Assembly: GCF_025949665.1 (NCBI RefSeq)
Contig: NZ_JAPDFT010000005.1
Coordinates: forward strand, 1 to 64,000
Length of the DNA stretch: 64,000 bases
DNA from: Chryseobacterium viscerum
GTDB lineage: Bacteria; Bacteroidota; Bacteroidia; Flavobacteriales; Weeksellaceae
Direction of reading: 5' to 3'
Of this stretch, positions 16,493-26,900 are shown one piece after another; within the stretch, counting starts at the first letter, position 1, and each line of letters begins with the position of its first letter. The position numbers and the translations under genes are program-made. Below the pieces are notes generated by a model. That model ran no database searches. It was not told where the DNA came from and was given only the letters and a program-made list of their open reading frames with translations.

Positions 16493-18606
16493 TGAAAAAA
16501 GCGCTTTTATCAGCTGCCTGCTTAGGAACTACTACCGTTTTTGCTCAGGTAAAAGATAGTTTACAAACTAAAAATGTAGACGAGGTTGTGATGACTGCCT
16601 CCAGGAAAAAGGAAAACATAAAAGAAGTTCCAAGCTCCATTACGGTTGTAGGAGAAAAACAGATTCAGTCACAGCTGACCGTTAACTCAGATATTACAAG
16701 TATCCTACAATATACCGTTCCCAGTTTAGGAACCAACTCCGGGCAGACTTCCAATTCCGGACAGACTTTAAGAGGACGCCAGGTTTTGGTTTTGATTGAT
16801 GGAATTCCACAGTCTACTCCACTTCGTAACGGAGCAAGAGATTTGAGGACTATAGACCCTTCAGCCATCGAAAGAATTGAAGTAATCAAAGGAGCATCAT
16901 CCATCTATGGTAACGGAGCAGACGGAGGAATCATCAATTATATTACAAAAAGAAACAAAACAGATAAAAAAATCTCCGGAATTTCACAGATTGGCTTTAC
17001 AGGACAGCCTTACGGTGGTACTTTAGGAGTAAGAGCCAGCCAGCTTTTATCCGGAAAGATCAATAAATTTGATTATACCCTTTCATTAGCCTACGAAAGA
17101 ACAGGATATACAAAAGATGGAGATGGCATTTTGATAAGCCCAACCTACAGTATTGCCAAGATGGATAACTATAACGGATTGCTGAAAGTAGGTTATGACA
17201 TCAACGAAAATCAAAGAATTGAAGCATCTTACATCGGGTATTCTTCAAGATCAGATCTGAATGTAGGATTAAAAACAGGAAAATACGGCATCACTCCTAC
17301 TATTGGTGAAGGAATTGGAAAAGGATTGGAAACGACTCCTCAGGGAACTCCGAAAAATCACAACATCAGAGTGAGCTATGACAATAAGAATCTGTTTACA
17401 GGAACTTCTTTAAACATTAATCTTTATTATCAGGATTTTAAAACCGTTTACGGATACAGCGATACTTTCTTCAATGGAGGGCAGTCCAATGTTATTTCCC
17501 AGAAAAAAGGAGCAAGATTCAATTTGGACACCCAACTATGGAATTTCCCAAACTCACAAGGTGAAATTATCTATGGAGCTGACATTCTGAATGATGAAAC
17601 TGTACAAAAGCTGGAAGATGGACGTTTCTGGACTCCCAATATGAGTATGACCAATATTGCCCCTTTTATATTGGCAAAAATTGATCTTTTCAAAAAACTG
17701 ACGATCAAAGGAGGTCTTCGCTATGAAAATATCAAAGTGAATGTAGATGACTTCAATACACTTTCTACCCTTAAAAGTGACGGGACATTTACTAATAGTA
17801 TTCCGGTTGCAGGTGGAAAGTTAAGCTATAATGCCTTAGTGGGAAATATTGGAATACGTTATAATATTGAGCCTTATATCAACCTTTTCGGAAGCTTCTC
17901 TCAGGCTTATTCTATTAATGAATTAGGAAGAATTTTAAGAACCTCAACTTCTGAAACGATCAATAGCCTGGAAACGAAACCAATTATCGTTAACAACTAC
18001 GAATTGGGAGCTACAGGACAGCTTTCCAGCTGGTTGAATTATGAATTAACCTCTTATGTGAGTACATCGAAGTTAGGAGCATCATTCGTGCAAAGTCCGG
18101 ACAGAGCATTAATGATTCAGAGATCACCGGAAATTGTATATGGAGTGGAAGGGTTTTTACACTTTACTCCTGCAAAATGGATTCAGTTTGGTGGAAGCTA
18201 CAGCTGGATGGAAGGAATTACCTCTGTAAAAGATGACGGTGATTACTCTACAAAGATCAACAACAGCAGAATTTCAGCACCAAAAGTATTGGCTTATGTT
18301 CAGGCAAGACCTGTTCCTGCTCTATCCGTTGGTTTTGATATGCTCCACTCTTTCCAGCAAAACAGATTCGAGCCTAATGCTAAAACAGGATTGTATGCTT
18401 ACGGCGAAGGATATGTTCCTGAATATACTGTCTTTAATTTCAAATCAAGCTATGAAGTTAACCATAACTGGAGAGTATCATTAGGAATTGAAAATCTTTT
18501 CAACAAGGTGTATCAGCCTGCCATTTCATGGTGGACCGCAAGAGACAGTGATTTCACCAATGCTCTTGGATTGAGAGGGACATTCATGATTGAATATAAA
18601 TTTTAA
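16492..18606 (+). CDS. TonB-dependent receptor 3
   Basis: This 704-residue receptor begins at the ATG overlapping the PepSY stop. The signal peptide is MKKALLSAACLGTTTVFAQ and the TonB-box-like element is NVDEVVMTAS. The plug has LRGRQVLVLIDGIPQSTPLRNGARDLRTID and ERIEVIKGASSIYGNGADGGIINYITK, closer to the catecholate/colicin-receptor style than receptors 1 and 2. The barrel ends MIEYKF. An in-frame TTG start 24 codons upstream would read through the PepSY gene's 3' end and is rejected. Translational coupling to PepSY protein 1 suggests the two act on the same ligand. Confidence 0.9.
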   Translation: MKKALLSAACLGTTTVFAQVKDSLQTKNVDEVVMTASRKKENIKEVPSSITVVGEKQIQSQLTVNSDITSILQYTVPSLGTNSGQTSNSGQTLRGRQVLVLIDGIPQSTPLRNGARDLRTIDPSAIERIEVIKGASSIYGNGADGGIINYITKRNKTDKKISGISQIGFTGQPYGGTLGVRASQLLSGKINKFDYTLSLAYERTGYTKDGDGILISPTYSIAKMDNYNGLLKVGYDINENQRIEASYIGYSSRSDLNVGLKTGKYGITPTIGEGIGKGLETTPQGTPKNHNIRVSYDNKNLFTGTSLNINLYYQDFKTVYGYSDTFFNGGQSNVISQKKGARFNLDTQLWNFPNSQGEIIYGADILNDETVQKLEDGRFWTPNMSMTNIAPFILAKIDLFKKLTIKGGLRYENIKVNVDDFNTLSTLKSDGTFTNSIPVAGGKLSYNALVGNIGIRYNIEPYINLFGSFSQAYSINELGRILRTSTSETINSLETKPIIVNNYELGATGQLSSWLNYELTSYVSTSKLGASFVQSPDRALMIQRSPEIVYGVEGFLHFTPAKWIQFGGSYSWMEGITSVKDDGDYSTKINNSRISAPKVLAYVQARPVPALSVGFDMLHSFQQNRFEPNAKTGLYAYGEGYVPEYTVFNFKSSYEVNHNWRVSLGIENLFNKVYQPAISWWTARDSDFTNALGLRGTFMIEYKF

Positions 18607-18618
18607 TTAAACTAAATA

Positions 18619-18648
18619 AAAAGTAAAACATATCTTTGCTTTACTTTT
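18619..18648 (+). promoter_or_regulatory. Hairpin with embedded -7 box before the second PepSY gene
   Basis: AAAAGTAAA/TTTACTTTT arms flank TATCTTTG (18631-18638), a perfect TAnnTTTG box placed 18 bp before the ATG at 18657. The site could be a weak terminator, a new promoter, or both. Confidence 0.45.
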
Positions 18649-18656
18649 AGCTGCAT

Positions 18657-19868
18657 ATGAAGAAAAATCATCATCATAAAAAGAAACCCGGATTCTTTAA
18701 AAAATGGTCTGCCAAGCTGCATCTTTGGTTCGGATTGGGAATAGGTTTTCTGATCTTTATTATCTCTATCACCGGAGCATTATACGTTTTTAAGGATGAA
18801 GTGGAAAACATCACCCGAAAAGATGTTATCTACCACCATGAGCAGAATATTGAGCAGAAACAGGTACTTCCTATCAGAGTAATGGAAAAGGCTGTGGCAG
18901 AACAGGTAAAAGAGAAATATCCGATTCACTGGGTCAATGTTCCTATTGACAAAAAGATGTCCTATATGTTCTTCTGGTATGAACATAATACGGACGCCTG
19001 GAATTATTTTGATGAATTTCCTATCTATAAACAGGCTTATGTAAATCCATACACAGGAAAAGTACTAAGAGTTTATGATGAAAAGAACGGGTTCTTCAAT
19101 ATCGTAAAAATGATCCACTGGAGCTACCTTTTAAAACAGGATTGGGGAACGTATGTAGTAGGAATTCCGGTTATTATTTTTATCATTATGCTGATTTCAG
19201 GGATCATCCTTTGGTGGCCCAAGAACAAAGCAGCAAGAAAACAGCGTTTTGCCTTCAAATGGAAAAATATTAAAAGCTGGAAGCGCAAAAACTATGACCT
19301 TCATAATGTATTGGGTTTTTATGCTTCCATTTTTGCTTTGATCTTCTCAATTACAGGACTTTTCTATGCTTTTTTTGTCGTTCAGGCGATGATCTATGTA
19401 ATTTTCTCAGGAGGAGAAATCAAGTACCCGGACTTTTCCCATATTAAAACAAAGGCTCCTATCGAGCTGAGAACAGAGAGAACACTGGATAAAATCATTA
19501 ATACAGTACAGACAAAATATCCTGATTCCTATGGGTTCGCTATAGATCTAGGCCATCCACATATGGATGATCATGAACACCCCAACTTTGAGGTATATGT
19601 GAAACATCTCTCTTATTCTTATCATAAAAGCAGCAGCTTAATCTTTGATGAAAATTCGGGAGAGCTTCTTCACACTCATGATCCAAAGGACAAAAACTTT
19701 GGAGAAAAAACGGTGAGCGCCAATTATGATATCCATGTAGGAGCTATTTTAGGTCTTCCTACCAAGATCATTGCCTTTATCGTAAGCCTTATATGTGCTT
19801 CTCTTCCGGTTACCGGATTTATGATCTGGTGGGGAAGAAAAAAGAAAAAAACGTTAAAAACAGCTTGA
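18657..19868 (+). CDS. PepSY-associated TM domain protein 2
   Basis: This 403-residue paralogue of the protein at 15293-16492 has the same layout. It has a His/Lys N-terminus (MKKNHHHKKK), KWSAKLHLWFGLGIGF, MIHWSYLL, YDLHNVLGFYAS, NYDIHVGAILG and a C-terminal LPVTGFMIWWGRKKKK. A His/Asp-rich periplasmic stretch (LGHPHMDDHEHPNFEV) is an extra potential metal-binding site absent from paralogue 1. It follows receptor 3 by 50 bp with its own candidate promoter. The probable role is iron release or reduction during siderophore uptake. Confidence 0.87.
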   Translation: MKKNHHHKKKPGFFKKWSAKLHLWFGLGIGFLIFIISITGALYVFKDEVENITRKDVIYHHEQNIEQKQVLPIRVMEKAVAEQVKEKYPIHWVNVPIDKKMSYMFFWYEHNTDAWNYFDEFPIYKQAYVNPYTGKVLRVYDEKNGFFNIVKMIHWSYLLKQDWGTYVVGIPVIIFIIMLISGIILWWPKNKAARKQRFAFKWKNIKSWKRKNYDLHNVLGFYASIFALIFSITGLFYAFFVVQAMIYVIFSGGEIKYPDFSHIKTKAPIELRTERTLDKIINTVQTKYPDSYGFAIDLGHPHMDDHEHPNFEVYVKHLSYSYHKSSSLIFDENSGELLHTHDPKDKNFGEKTVSANYDIHVGAILGLPTKIIAFIVSLICASLPVTGFMIWWGRKKKKTLKTA

Positions 19869-19947
19869 CATATTAAATAAAATCCGGTTAATAATCCATT
19901 AATACAATCTTTTTTATAATTTTAGCCCTTAGAATTTAATAATAGAA

Positions 19948-20916
19948 ATGTCATTAATAGATTTATCAAAACAAGTTGCCCTTGGAGTTGACATCGGCGG
20001 AACCAATACTAAATTCGGAATCGTAAACCACCGTGGGGAAGTTCTGGATAAAGGAAACCTGAGAACCGATGCATATGACAAAATTGAGGATTTCATCGAT
20101 GCGTTATATGAAAGTGTTCGTCCAATGATGGAAAAATATGGTACTGAAGCACACTTTGACGGAATCGGAGTAGGAGCTCCCAATGCAAACTACTATAAAG
20201 GAACCATAGAATTAGCTCCCAACCTTCCATGGAAAGGGGTTATTCCATTTGCTGAGCTGATGACAGCAAAATTCGGCCTTCCTTGTACAGTAACCAATGA
20301 CGCCAATGCTGCTGCCCTAGGTGAAATGCTTTTCGGAGCTGCAAGAGGAATGAAGGATTTCATCATGATTACACTGGGAACAGGAGTAGGAAGCGGAATC
20401 ATTGCCAATGGAAGCCTAATCTATGGACATGACGGGTTCGCAGGAGAATTGGGACATACGATTGTAAAACCAGGCGGTAGAAAACACTGGAGTACAGGTT
20501 CTGAAGGAAGCCTTGAGGCCTATGCTTCTGCAACAGGTATTACCATTACAGCAAAGAAAATGAGAGCTGAGTTCCCGGAATCTATGCTGAATCAGTATCC
20601 TGAAGACGAAATCAATTCTAAAACAGTATACGAATGTGCTATCAAAGAAGACCCTATTGCTATTGAGGTTTTCAGATATACAGGTCAGAAGTTGGGTGAA
20701 GCAATAGCCAATTTTGTAATGTTCTCTTCACCTGAAGCCATTCTTCTATTTGGAGGGGTGATCAAGGCAGGAGATTTTATTTTAAAGCCTGCTAAGCTTC
20801 ATATGGAAAGAAACCTTCTGCCAATCTTTAGAAATAAAGTAAAACTGGTATTCAGTGAACTTGACGAAGCTGATGCTGCTATTCTTGGAGCAAGTGCTTT
20901 GGTTTGGGAAAAATAA
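19948..20916 (+). CDS. ROK family kinase (glucokinase-like) lacking zinc cysteines
   Basis: This 322-residue protein starts with the phosphate-1 motif GVDIGGTNTKFG. It also has VTNDANAAALGE (catalytic Asp), LGTGVGSGII and the ROK segment FAGELGHTIV. Most ROK kinases continue with a zinc site of the form CxCGxxGCxE. Here that place reads GGRKHWSTGSEGSLEAYAS, so all three cysteines are replaced while the flanking Glu and LEAYAS are kept. A sugar kinase role (glucose or N-acetyl sugars) is likely; the exact substrate is unknown. A near-consensus box (TAATTTTA, 19917-19924) precedes it. Confidence 0.85.
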   Translation: MSLIDLSKQVALGVDIGGTNTKFGIVNHRGEVLDKGNLRTDAYDKIEDFIDALYESVRPMMEKYGTEAHFDGIGVGAPNANYYKGTIELAPNLPWKGVIPFAELMTAKFGLPCTVTNDANAAALGEMLFGAARGMKDFIMITLGTGVGSGIIANGSLIYGHDGFAGELGHTIVKPGGRKHWSTGSEGSLEAYASATGITITAKKMRAEFPESMLNQYPEDEINSKTVYECAIKEDPIAIEVFRYTGQKLGEAIANFVMFSSPEAILLFGGVIKAGDFILKPAKLHMERNLLPIFRNKVKLVFSELDEADAAILGASALVWEK

Positions 20917-20938
20917 CTGATCCTTTTTAAATAATATA

Positions 20939-20970
20939 GAGCATCCTTTTTAGGGTGCTTTCTTTTTTTC
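20939..20970 (+). terminator. ROK gene terminator
   Basis: AGCATCC-TTTTTA-GGGTGCT (one G-U pair) followed by TTTCTTTTTTT lies 23 bp after the stop codon. Confidence 0.75.
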
Positions 20971-21372
20971 CACAGATTGCACAGATTTTCGCAGATGCGT
21001 ATGTTGTATTTTTTTGTATTATCTGTGAAAGTATTGGTGCTATTGGTGTTTAAAATAATTTGTCACATCTATTATTAGAAAATGTTTTATTTTTCCCACA
21101 GATTGCACAGATTTTCGCAGATGATTATGTTGTAGTTTCTTTGTGTTATTGGTGAAAGTATTGGTGCTATTTGTGTTTAAATCTAAGAGTAGAAGACGAA
21201 AAAAAAACTACAGATTGAGTTGAGATGCTTCGGCTCCGCTCAGCATGACATTGCTAATACTAATTGCTTAAAAAAAACGTGGGTGTTATCTCTGTTATTT
21301 TACATTCACCTATACAAATGGCTTCTAATTGTGTTTAAAAGTAATTTGCTACATCTATTATTGTAATTGGAG
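20970..21372. repeat. Block of degenerate intergenic repeats
   Basis: Most of the gap between the ROK gene and msrA is repeats. CCACAGATTGCACAGATTTT begins two copies at 20970 and 21096. Each is followed by a shared tail (GTGAAAGTATTGGTGCTAT...GTGTTTAAA). The end of the unit (GTGTTTAAAA.TAATTTG..ACATCTATTATT) recurs a third time at about 21331-21365. The dispersed element of 33-84 is inserted at 21225-21277. This 'cacagattgcacagatt' type of repeat occurs between genes in many bacteria. No gene is visible. Confidence 0.7.
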
Positions 21373-21412
21373 TTTAAGACATAAAATCATACTTAAATGA
21401 AAAAGTTTTTCC

Positions 21413-21420
21413 TATTTTTG
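21413..21420 (+). promoter_or_regulatory. -7 promoter box for msrA
   Basis: TATTTTTG matches TAnnTTTG exactly and lies 52 bp before the msrA ATG. It falls inside a 17-codon frame (21397-21450) that looks like a lone signal peptide. The promoter reading is preferred. Confidence 0.45.
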
Positions 21421-21472
21421 ATTGGTCTTTTCTGCATCAGGAAAAGATAATAAAACAATATAATTACCAAAA

Positions 21473-22027
21473 ATGGATAACAATAATTTAGAACAGATTA
21501 CTTTCGGAGGCGGATGCTTCTGGTGTGTAGAAAGCTGTTTCAATATGCTGAAAGGGGTAAAATCTGCTATTTCAGGATATTCCGGGGGACATAAGGATAA
21601 TCCGACTTATCAGGAGGTTTGTACAGGAGAAACAGGACATGCAGAAGTGGTACAGATCACTTATGATCCTGCTGTTATTTCTTACGAACAGCTGATGGAT
21701 GTATTTTTCTTTCTTCATGATCCTACTCAATTAAACAGACAGGGAAATGATATCGGAACTCAATACCGTTCTGTAATTTATTATAAAGATGATGCTGAGA
21801 AAGCAAAAGCTGAAGAAGCTATCAAAGTATCTCAGGAGTCAGGAAGATGGGCCGGAACTTATGTGACAGAATTAACTCAATTCGATAAATTCTGGGCGGC
21901 AGAACAATACCATCAGGGATATTACAATGAAAACCCAACACAGCCTTACTGCAGCGCTGTGGTAGGTCCTAAAATCCAGAAGTTTAAAAAGTATTTTGGT
22001 GAACTGGGAATGCTGAATGCAGAATAG
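21473..22027 (+). CDS. msrA: Peptide-methionine (S)-S-oxide reductase MsrA
   Basis: This 184-residue enzyme has the catalytic motif FGGGCFWCVE near its N-terminus. It also has the family signatures GYSGGHKDNPTYQEVCTGETGHAEVVQ, FFFLHDPTQLNRQGNDIGTQYRSVIYY and AEQYHQGYY. It reduces the S-form of methionine sulfoxide in proteins. It has no signal peptide, so it acts in the cytoplasm. MsrB is not fused and not next door. Confidence 0.95.
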   Translation: MDNNNLEQITFGGGCFWCVESCFNMLKGVKSAISGYSGGHKDNPTYQEVCTGETGHAEVVQITYDPAVISYEQLMDVFFFLHDPTQLNRQGNDIGTQYRSVIYYKDDAEKAKAEEAIKVSQESGRWAGTYVTELTQFDKFWAAEQYHQGYYNENPTQPYCSAVVGPKIQKFKKYFGELGMLNAE

Positions 22028-22042
22028 GACTTTTTAAGTTTT

Positions 22043-22093
22043 GGCTAAAGCCGGATTGATAATGTATATTGGGTTAAACGGACTAAAGTCCGT
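22043..22093. repeat. GGCTAAAGCC / ACGGACTAAAGTCCGT structured repeat
   Basis: Two palindromes, GGCTAAAGCC (22043-22052) and ACGGACTAAAGTCCGT (22078-22093, 7-bp arms), are followed by TCCTATTGATAT. I associate this combination with an intergenic repeat common in Chryseobacterium and Flavobacterium, from memory. No coding potential is seen. Confidence 0.5.
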
Positions 22094-22138
22094 TCCTATT
22101 GATATCTACCGAATAGCTGCCAACCGATACAAAATAAC

Positions 22139-22167
22139 AGAAGCGAAGAGGAAATCTCTTCGCTTCT
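22139..22167. terminator. Bidirectional terminator between msrA and susD-like gene
   Basis: AGAAGCGAAGAG-GAAAT-CTCTTCGCTTCT is a perfect 12-bp stem with a 5-base loop between two converging genes. Confidence 0.85.
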
Positions 22168-22201
22168 TGTTTACGCAAAAATAATTGTTTATATGAAAAA
22201 A

Positions 22202-23962
22202 CTAATATCCCGGGTTTTGAGTAAAATCCTTTGAGGCATCAAGAGTTGCCTGAGGAATAGGGAAAATTCTTCTGTAAGGCTGGGTAGCTGCTTTTGCAGT
22301 TCCCGGTAAATCAAATTTTCCGAACCTGATCATTGCCTTTCTTCTGTACATCTCCCAATACAGTTCATATCCTGATTCTTTAAATAGAGTATTTTCATCC
22401 AGAGAAGTAAGTGCTGCACCAGGAGCATTATTCTTTAAAGCATCATTTGTTCTTGTTGTTCTTAATTTATTCACATCTGACAAGGCTGCTGATATATTAC
22501 CATTTCTCAGGAAAGCTTCAGCTCTCATCATATAGATCGTTCCTAATCTGTATAATGGAACATCCATTCCGCTTGTTCCGTTGTTTCCGTAACCAGGATC
22601 AAATTCAAACTTGAAATTTCTTACTCCTCTGTTGATCTGAGCCTGTGTGAATACCGCTTCTGAAGGATTATCAAAATTGAGTTCCGGAGTAAAATCTGCA
22701 GCAAGCGTCGTGTTTTTCTCTGTGAACAATTTATATACTTTGATTCTTCCGTCTGCGGTAAGATCAAAGTTACCATTGGCCAGAATTTTAGGTCCATATT
22801 GCTGACCAACCTGTAATCCTCTGTTGAAGTGGAACCATGGTTTTCCTGTTCCTTCCACTTTGCTTGTTGATGGTACACTTACATCCGTTCCGTCATTTCT
22901 GAACCATGTTCCGTCATCATACTGATAGGTTCTCTGGAAACGTGGATCATCATGATTTCCGTTCCATGAATAATAGAATTCCGGAGTAACACAAGATGCA
23001 TTGGTCCCTCTATTATCCGGTGATGGCTTCTGGATTCTTTCCATAGACATATACGCGAGGTCATTGTCTGCATTTCTGTTTGAGTTCTTTTTCTGAACAA
23101 TAGTAAAGATCATTTCCTTACTTGTATCATTGTTGATATCAAAATTGTGGAAGTAATTTGATTCTAAACTAAAAAAACCGCCATTAATCAGCATATCAGA
23201 ATACTTGATCACCATATTCATGTCATTCCCTCCTCCACTTAAAGCCTGTTCCTTAAAATTGAAAGTACCTGCTGTTTTATTCTTTAAAACAGCTCTGTTA
23301 AGATACATATCAGCTAACAATGCATATGCAGCCTGTTTTGTAAACCTTCCTGCGTGGGTGTTCTGAGTTTTAATATCGGCTAAGTTGGGAATAAGTCCCT
23401 CTACTTCAGTAATTAATGCATCAATGGTAGATTCTGCCTTTCTGATCTGAATGGGAGCATTTAAATTATCCGGATCTCTATACGGAGCCTGTCCGTACAA
23501 ATCGATTGTTGTATACGTGTAAAATGCCAATAACCCTTTGGCTTCTGCCAGAAATAAAGTTTTATTATTGATATTGCTTTTGCTGATACTTCCTATAGCA
23601 AATATAGATTTTGTAATTCCTGAGTTCAGCTGATTCCAGGTGGTTTTTACCACATCATTATTGGCATCCCAGGTAAATTCGTGCATGGCTCTCCACTTAC
23701 CGCCATCTCCCCAGTCACTTCCTCTTGTTGGCAGAATGGCTTCATCAGTAGAATATTCCTGTAAAGCAAATACACTTCCATGATCTACAAAAGTTCCGTC
23801 ACCAAGCTGTCCGTAAGCAGCAGCAAGAGAGGCTTCAGGATCTGCATTTTCAGTTCCCATTACCTCATCAATCACTTTTTCATCCAGATTGGTACATCCT
23901 ACTAAAGACATCACTGCGATAGACAAAACGATTTTATTTATATTTAAAAATTTAGATTTCAT
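22202..23962 (-). CDS. RagB/SusD family nutrient-binding lipoprotein
   Basis: This 586-residue protein has a lipoprotein signal (lipobox SLVGC, Cys23). SusD-type tetratricopeptide-like helices follow, and a C-terminal segment with YRLGTIYMMRAEAFLRNG...ALSDVNKLRTTR and RRIFPIPQATLDASKDFTQNPGY, both hallmarks of SusD. It would sit on the cell surface and cap the SusC channel encoded 18 bp upstream. No glycoside hydrolase is next to it; the next gene beyond the pair is a PI-PLC-like lipase, so the ligand may not be a glycan. Confidence 0.93.
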   Translation of the reverse strand: MKSKFLNINKIVLSIAVMSLVGCTNLDEKVIDEVMGTENADPEASLAAAYGQLGDGTFVDHGSVFALQEYSTDEAILPTRGSDWGDGGKWRAMHEFTWDANNDVVKTTWNQLNSGITKSIFAIGSISKSNINNKTLFLAEAKGLLAFYTYTTIDLYGQAPYRDPDNLNAPIQIRKAESTIDALITEVEGLIPNLADIKTQNTHAGRFTKQAAYALLADMYLNRAVLKNKTAGTFNFKEQALSGGGNDMNMVIKYSDMLINGGFFSLESNYFHNFDINNDTSKEMIFTIVQKKNSNRNADNDLAYMSMERIQKPSPDNRGTNASCVTPEFYYSWNGNHDDPRFQRTYQYDDGTWFRNDGTDVSVPSTSKVEGTGKPWFHFNRGLQVGQQYGPKILANGNFDLTADGRIKVYKLFTEKNTTLAADFTPELNFDNPSEAVFTQAQINRGVRNFKFEFDPGYGNNGTSGMDVPLYRLGTIYMMRAEAFLRNGNISAALSDVNKLRTTRTNDALKNNAPGAALTSLDENTLFKESGYELYWEMYRRKAMIRFGKFDLPGTAKAATQPYRRIFPIPQATLDASKDFTQNPGY

Positions 23963-23980
23963 GTTTTCTTTTAACTTAGA

Positions 23981-26900
23981 TTAAAACTTAATAGTAGCTC
24001 CCAGAATGAAGGTTTTTGCAGACGGATATGTTGTATAATCAATTCCTAAAGACTGATTTCCCTGCACCTGCTTGTTGGTGTCAACAAGTGGATCATAACC
24101 TGAATAGCTGGTAATGGTGAACAGATTCTGTGCGCTTACATACAAATTGATACTCTTCAAAAATTTCAATTGATTCATGTCAAAAGTATACCCCAATCTT
24201 ACGTTGCTTAAGCGGATAAAGTCTGATTTTTCAAGATATAAAGAAGATAATTGCGGCTGATTGGTAAAGCTTGCTCCTGAATCATAATATTTCTTCAGCA
24301 CGTTTCTGTCTGAAGCTAAATTATTGATATTCAAATCCAAAGCCGTATTATTCACAAGATAACCTCCTGTTTGTCCAATGAAAGAAAATGCAAAATCAAA
24401 CTTCTTGTACTTCATGTAAGAATTGATTCCGAAAGTAAAATTAGGAATGGCTCCTTCAAAAATCTTCCTGTCATTCGGATCAATCTTTCCGTCTCCGTTC
24501 AGATCTTCATAAATGTATTTCCCGTTGGCATCAATTCCTAAATAATTATACATATAGAAAGATCCTGCTTCATACCCGTTTCTGTAGATATTTGCGGTAA
24601 CTCCTGAAAGTCCGGGACCTGAAACTTCACCAGAATTAATTCCTGAAACCGGAAGATCTTTCACCACATTATTTACCGTAGCTCCATTAATGTCAAGATT
24701 CCATGTAAAGTTTTCATTTTTAATAATTTCTGAGCCCAGAGAGAATTCAAAACCTTTATTTACAATTTTTCCATCCGCATTCAGCCAAACGAAATCTGTA
24801 GGACTTAATGGGGTGGAAGGAATAAATAATATCGGGTTTTTAGTTGTTTTGTTGTAGTACTCCAATGAACCATATAATTTGTTTCTGAATAAGCTGAAAT
24901 CCAGTCCGATATTGGTTTGTGCTACGACTTCCCATTTCAGATTGGGATTGGGTGTTCTTACCACCTGAACTCCATTGATCAGGTTTAAATTATCATATAA
25001 ATAATACCCTGCACTCTGTGATAACAGGTAACTTGCTTTTGTAATTTTATTGAGAACTTCCTGATTTCCGGTTTCTCCCCAGCTGCCTCTTAGTTTCAAT
25101 TCATTGATAAAAGAAACATCTTTAAGGAAATTTTCATTTGAAATAGTCCATCCTGCAGCAACTGACGGGAAATATCCATATTTATTGTTATCTCCAAAAC
25201 GTGTGGAACCATCTGCTCTTAAAGAAGCTGTTAAGAAATATTTTTTATCAAAATTATAATTTACTCTTCCAAAGTAAGACTGCAGTTCATTTTCCTGAGA
25301 AGTTCCCGGTTGTGGAATAAACACATCCCCGGAATATCCCGGGTTAATTTCTGGTGCAATTCCCGCTCCCTGATTCACAAAGTTTCTTACCCCAAGATAA
25401 GTAGCAGTAGCTTTAAACTTCTGATAAGAAAAACCTCCTAATACGCTGAAATTATGTCTGTTTAAACTAAGATCATACGTTAAATAATGTTCCAGAAGAA
25501 TATTATAAGAATCAAGATTGGCCTGAGAATAAATTCCTTTTGGGCTTCTGTCCGTAATGTTCGGGAACATTGTGGTATTTCTTTCGGATAAGCTTCTGTC
25601 AACCCCTAAATTAAATTTATAATTCAATCCCGGTAAGATTCTCAGTGTTGCTTCTGTGTTCCCCAACACCCTGAAAGTATTCGTCTTATCTTCGTAAACG
25701 CTCAATAAATAAAGTGGATTGTAATGGGCGTTCATGTTGAAATTGGTATAATTTCCGTTTTGATCATACACAGAACGTGTAGGATTTGCCATTAAAGCAT
25801 GGATAATAAGCTGTCCGTCAGACCCGGCATTTCCACCATTGGGAATTCCTGTTTCTCTGATATCACTTGCGGTAAGGTTTAACTTAACCTTTAGTCTTTT
25901 GTTATCAAAGAAAGACTCTTCCGCATTCAAACGGGCGGTTGTTCTTTTAAAGCTGCTGTTCAGCACAATACCATCCTGATCCATATGAGAAAGGGATGCA
26001 AAATAATTCCCTGTTTCTGTGGCTTTTGAGAATGAAACAGAATGATTGGATGAAACTGCATTCCTGTAAATCTCGTCCTGCCAATCTGTATTTCCGCCAT
26101 GGTCATAAGATTTATCAATTCCTGCAGCTCTGTACTCATCCGCAGTCATTAAATCTAATTTCTTAATCACTGAAGAAAAACCTAAATACGTATCATACGT
26201 AAACATCGGCTCTCCTTTCTTTCCTCTTTTTGTGGTTACCAAAACTACCCCGTTTGACCCTCTTGCTCCATAAATTGCGGCAGCAGAAGCATCTTTTAAA
26301 ACCGTGATGGATTCGATGTCACTTGTATTCAAAAAGTTGAGTGGATTCTTTGCTGTTGTATTTCCCAACCCCACATTCGGGCTTTGTGCACTCACCGGAT
26401 CATTATTCAAAGGAATACCATCTACAACGAATAAAGGTGTGCTTCCGCTTCGGATGGAACCAATACCTCTGATGGATACATTCACTCCGGCTCCAGGTTC
26501 TCCACTCGACTGAACGATACGGACACCAGCTATTTTTCCCTGCATCAGGTTATCCACGGAAATATTCATCCCTTCTTTAAAATTCTCCGCTTTCAGCTGG
26601 CTTACCGCTCCCGTTAAATCAGATTTTTTCTGAGAACCATATCCTACCAGAGTTACCTCTTCAATAGACGTTGATTCTTTTTGGGATTCTAATTTTACAG
26701 AAATCGAAGTACTGGAGATTTTTACAAGCTGCGTTCCATATCCGTCATAAGAAACAGATAAGGTCTGCCCTATGCTGGCTGAAACTGAGAAATTTCCTGA
26801 TGCATCGGTAGAAATAGTTTCACCCGTTTCTACAACAGTGACTTTGGCGCCTTCTATTGCAGAACCGTTCTGATCCGTTACGTTTCCGGAAATGGTTTCG

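Noticed and set aside
21397..21450. 17-codon frame resembling a lone signal peptide upstream of msrA
   Set aside because: It contains the likely msrA -7 box and stops before any mature protein. At best it is a remnant.
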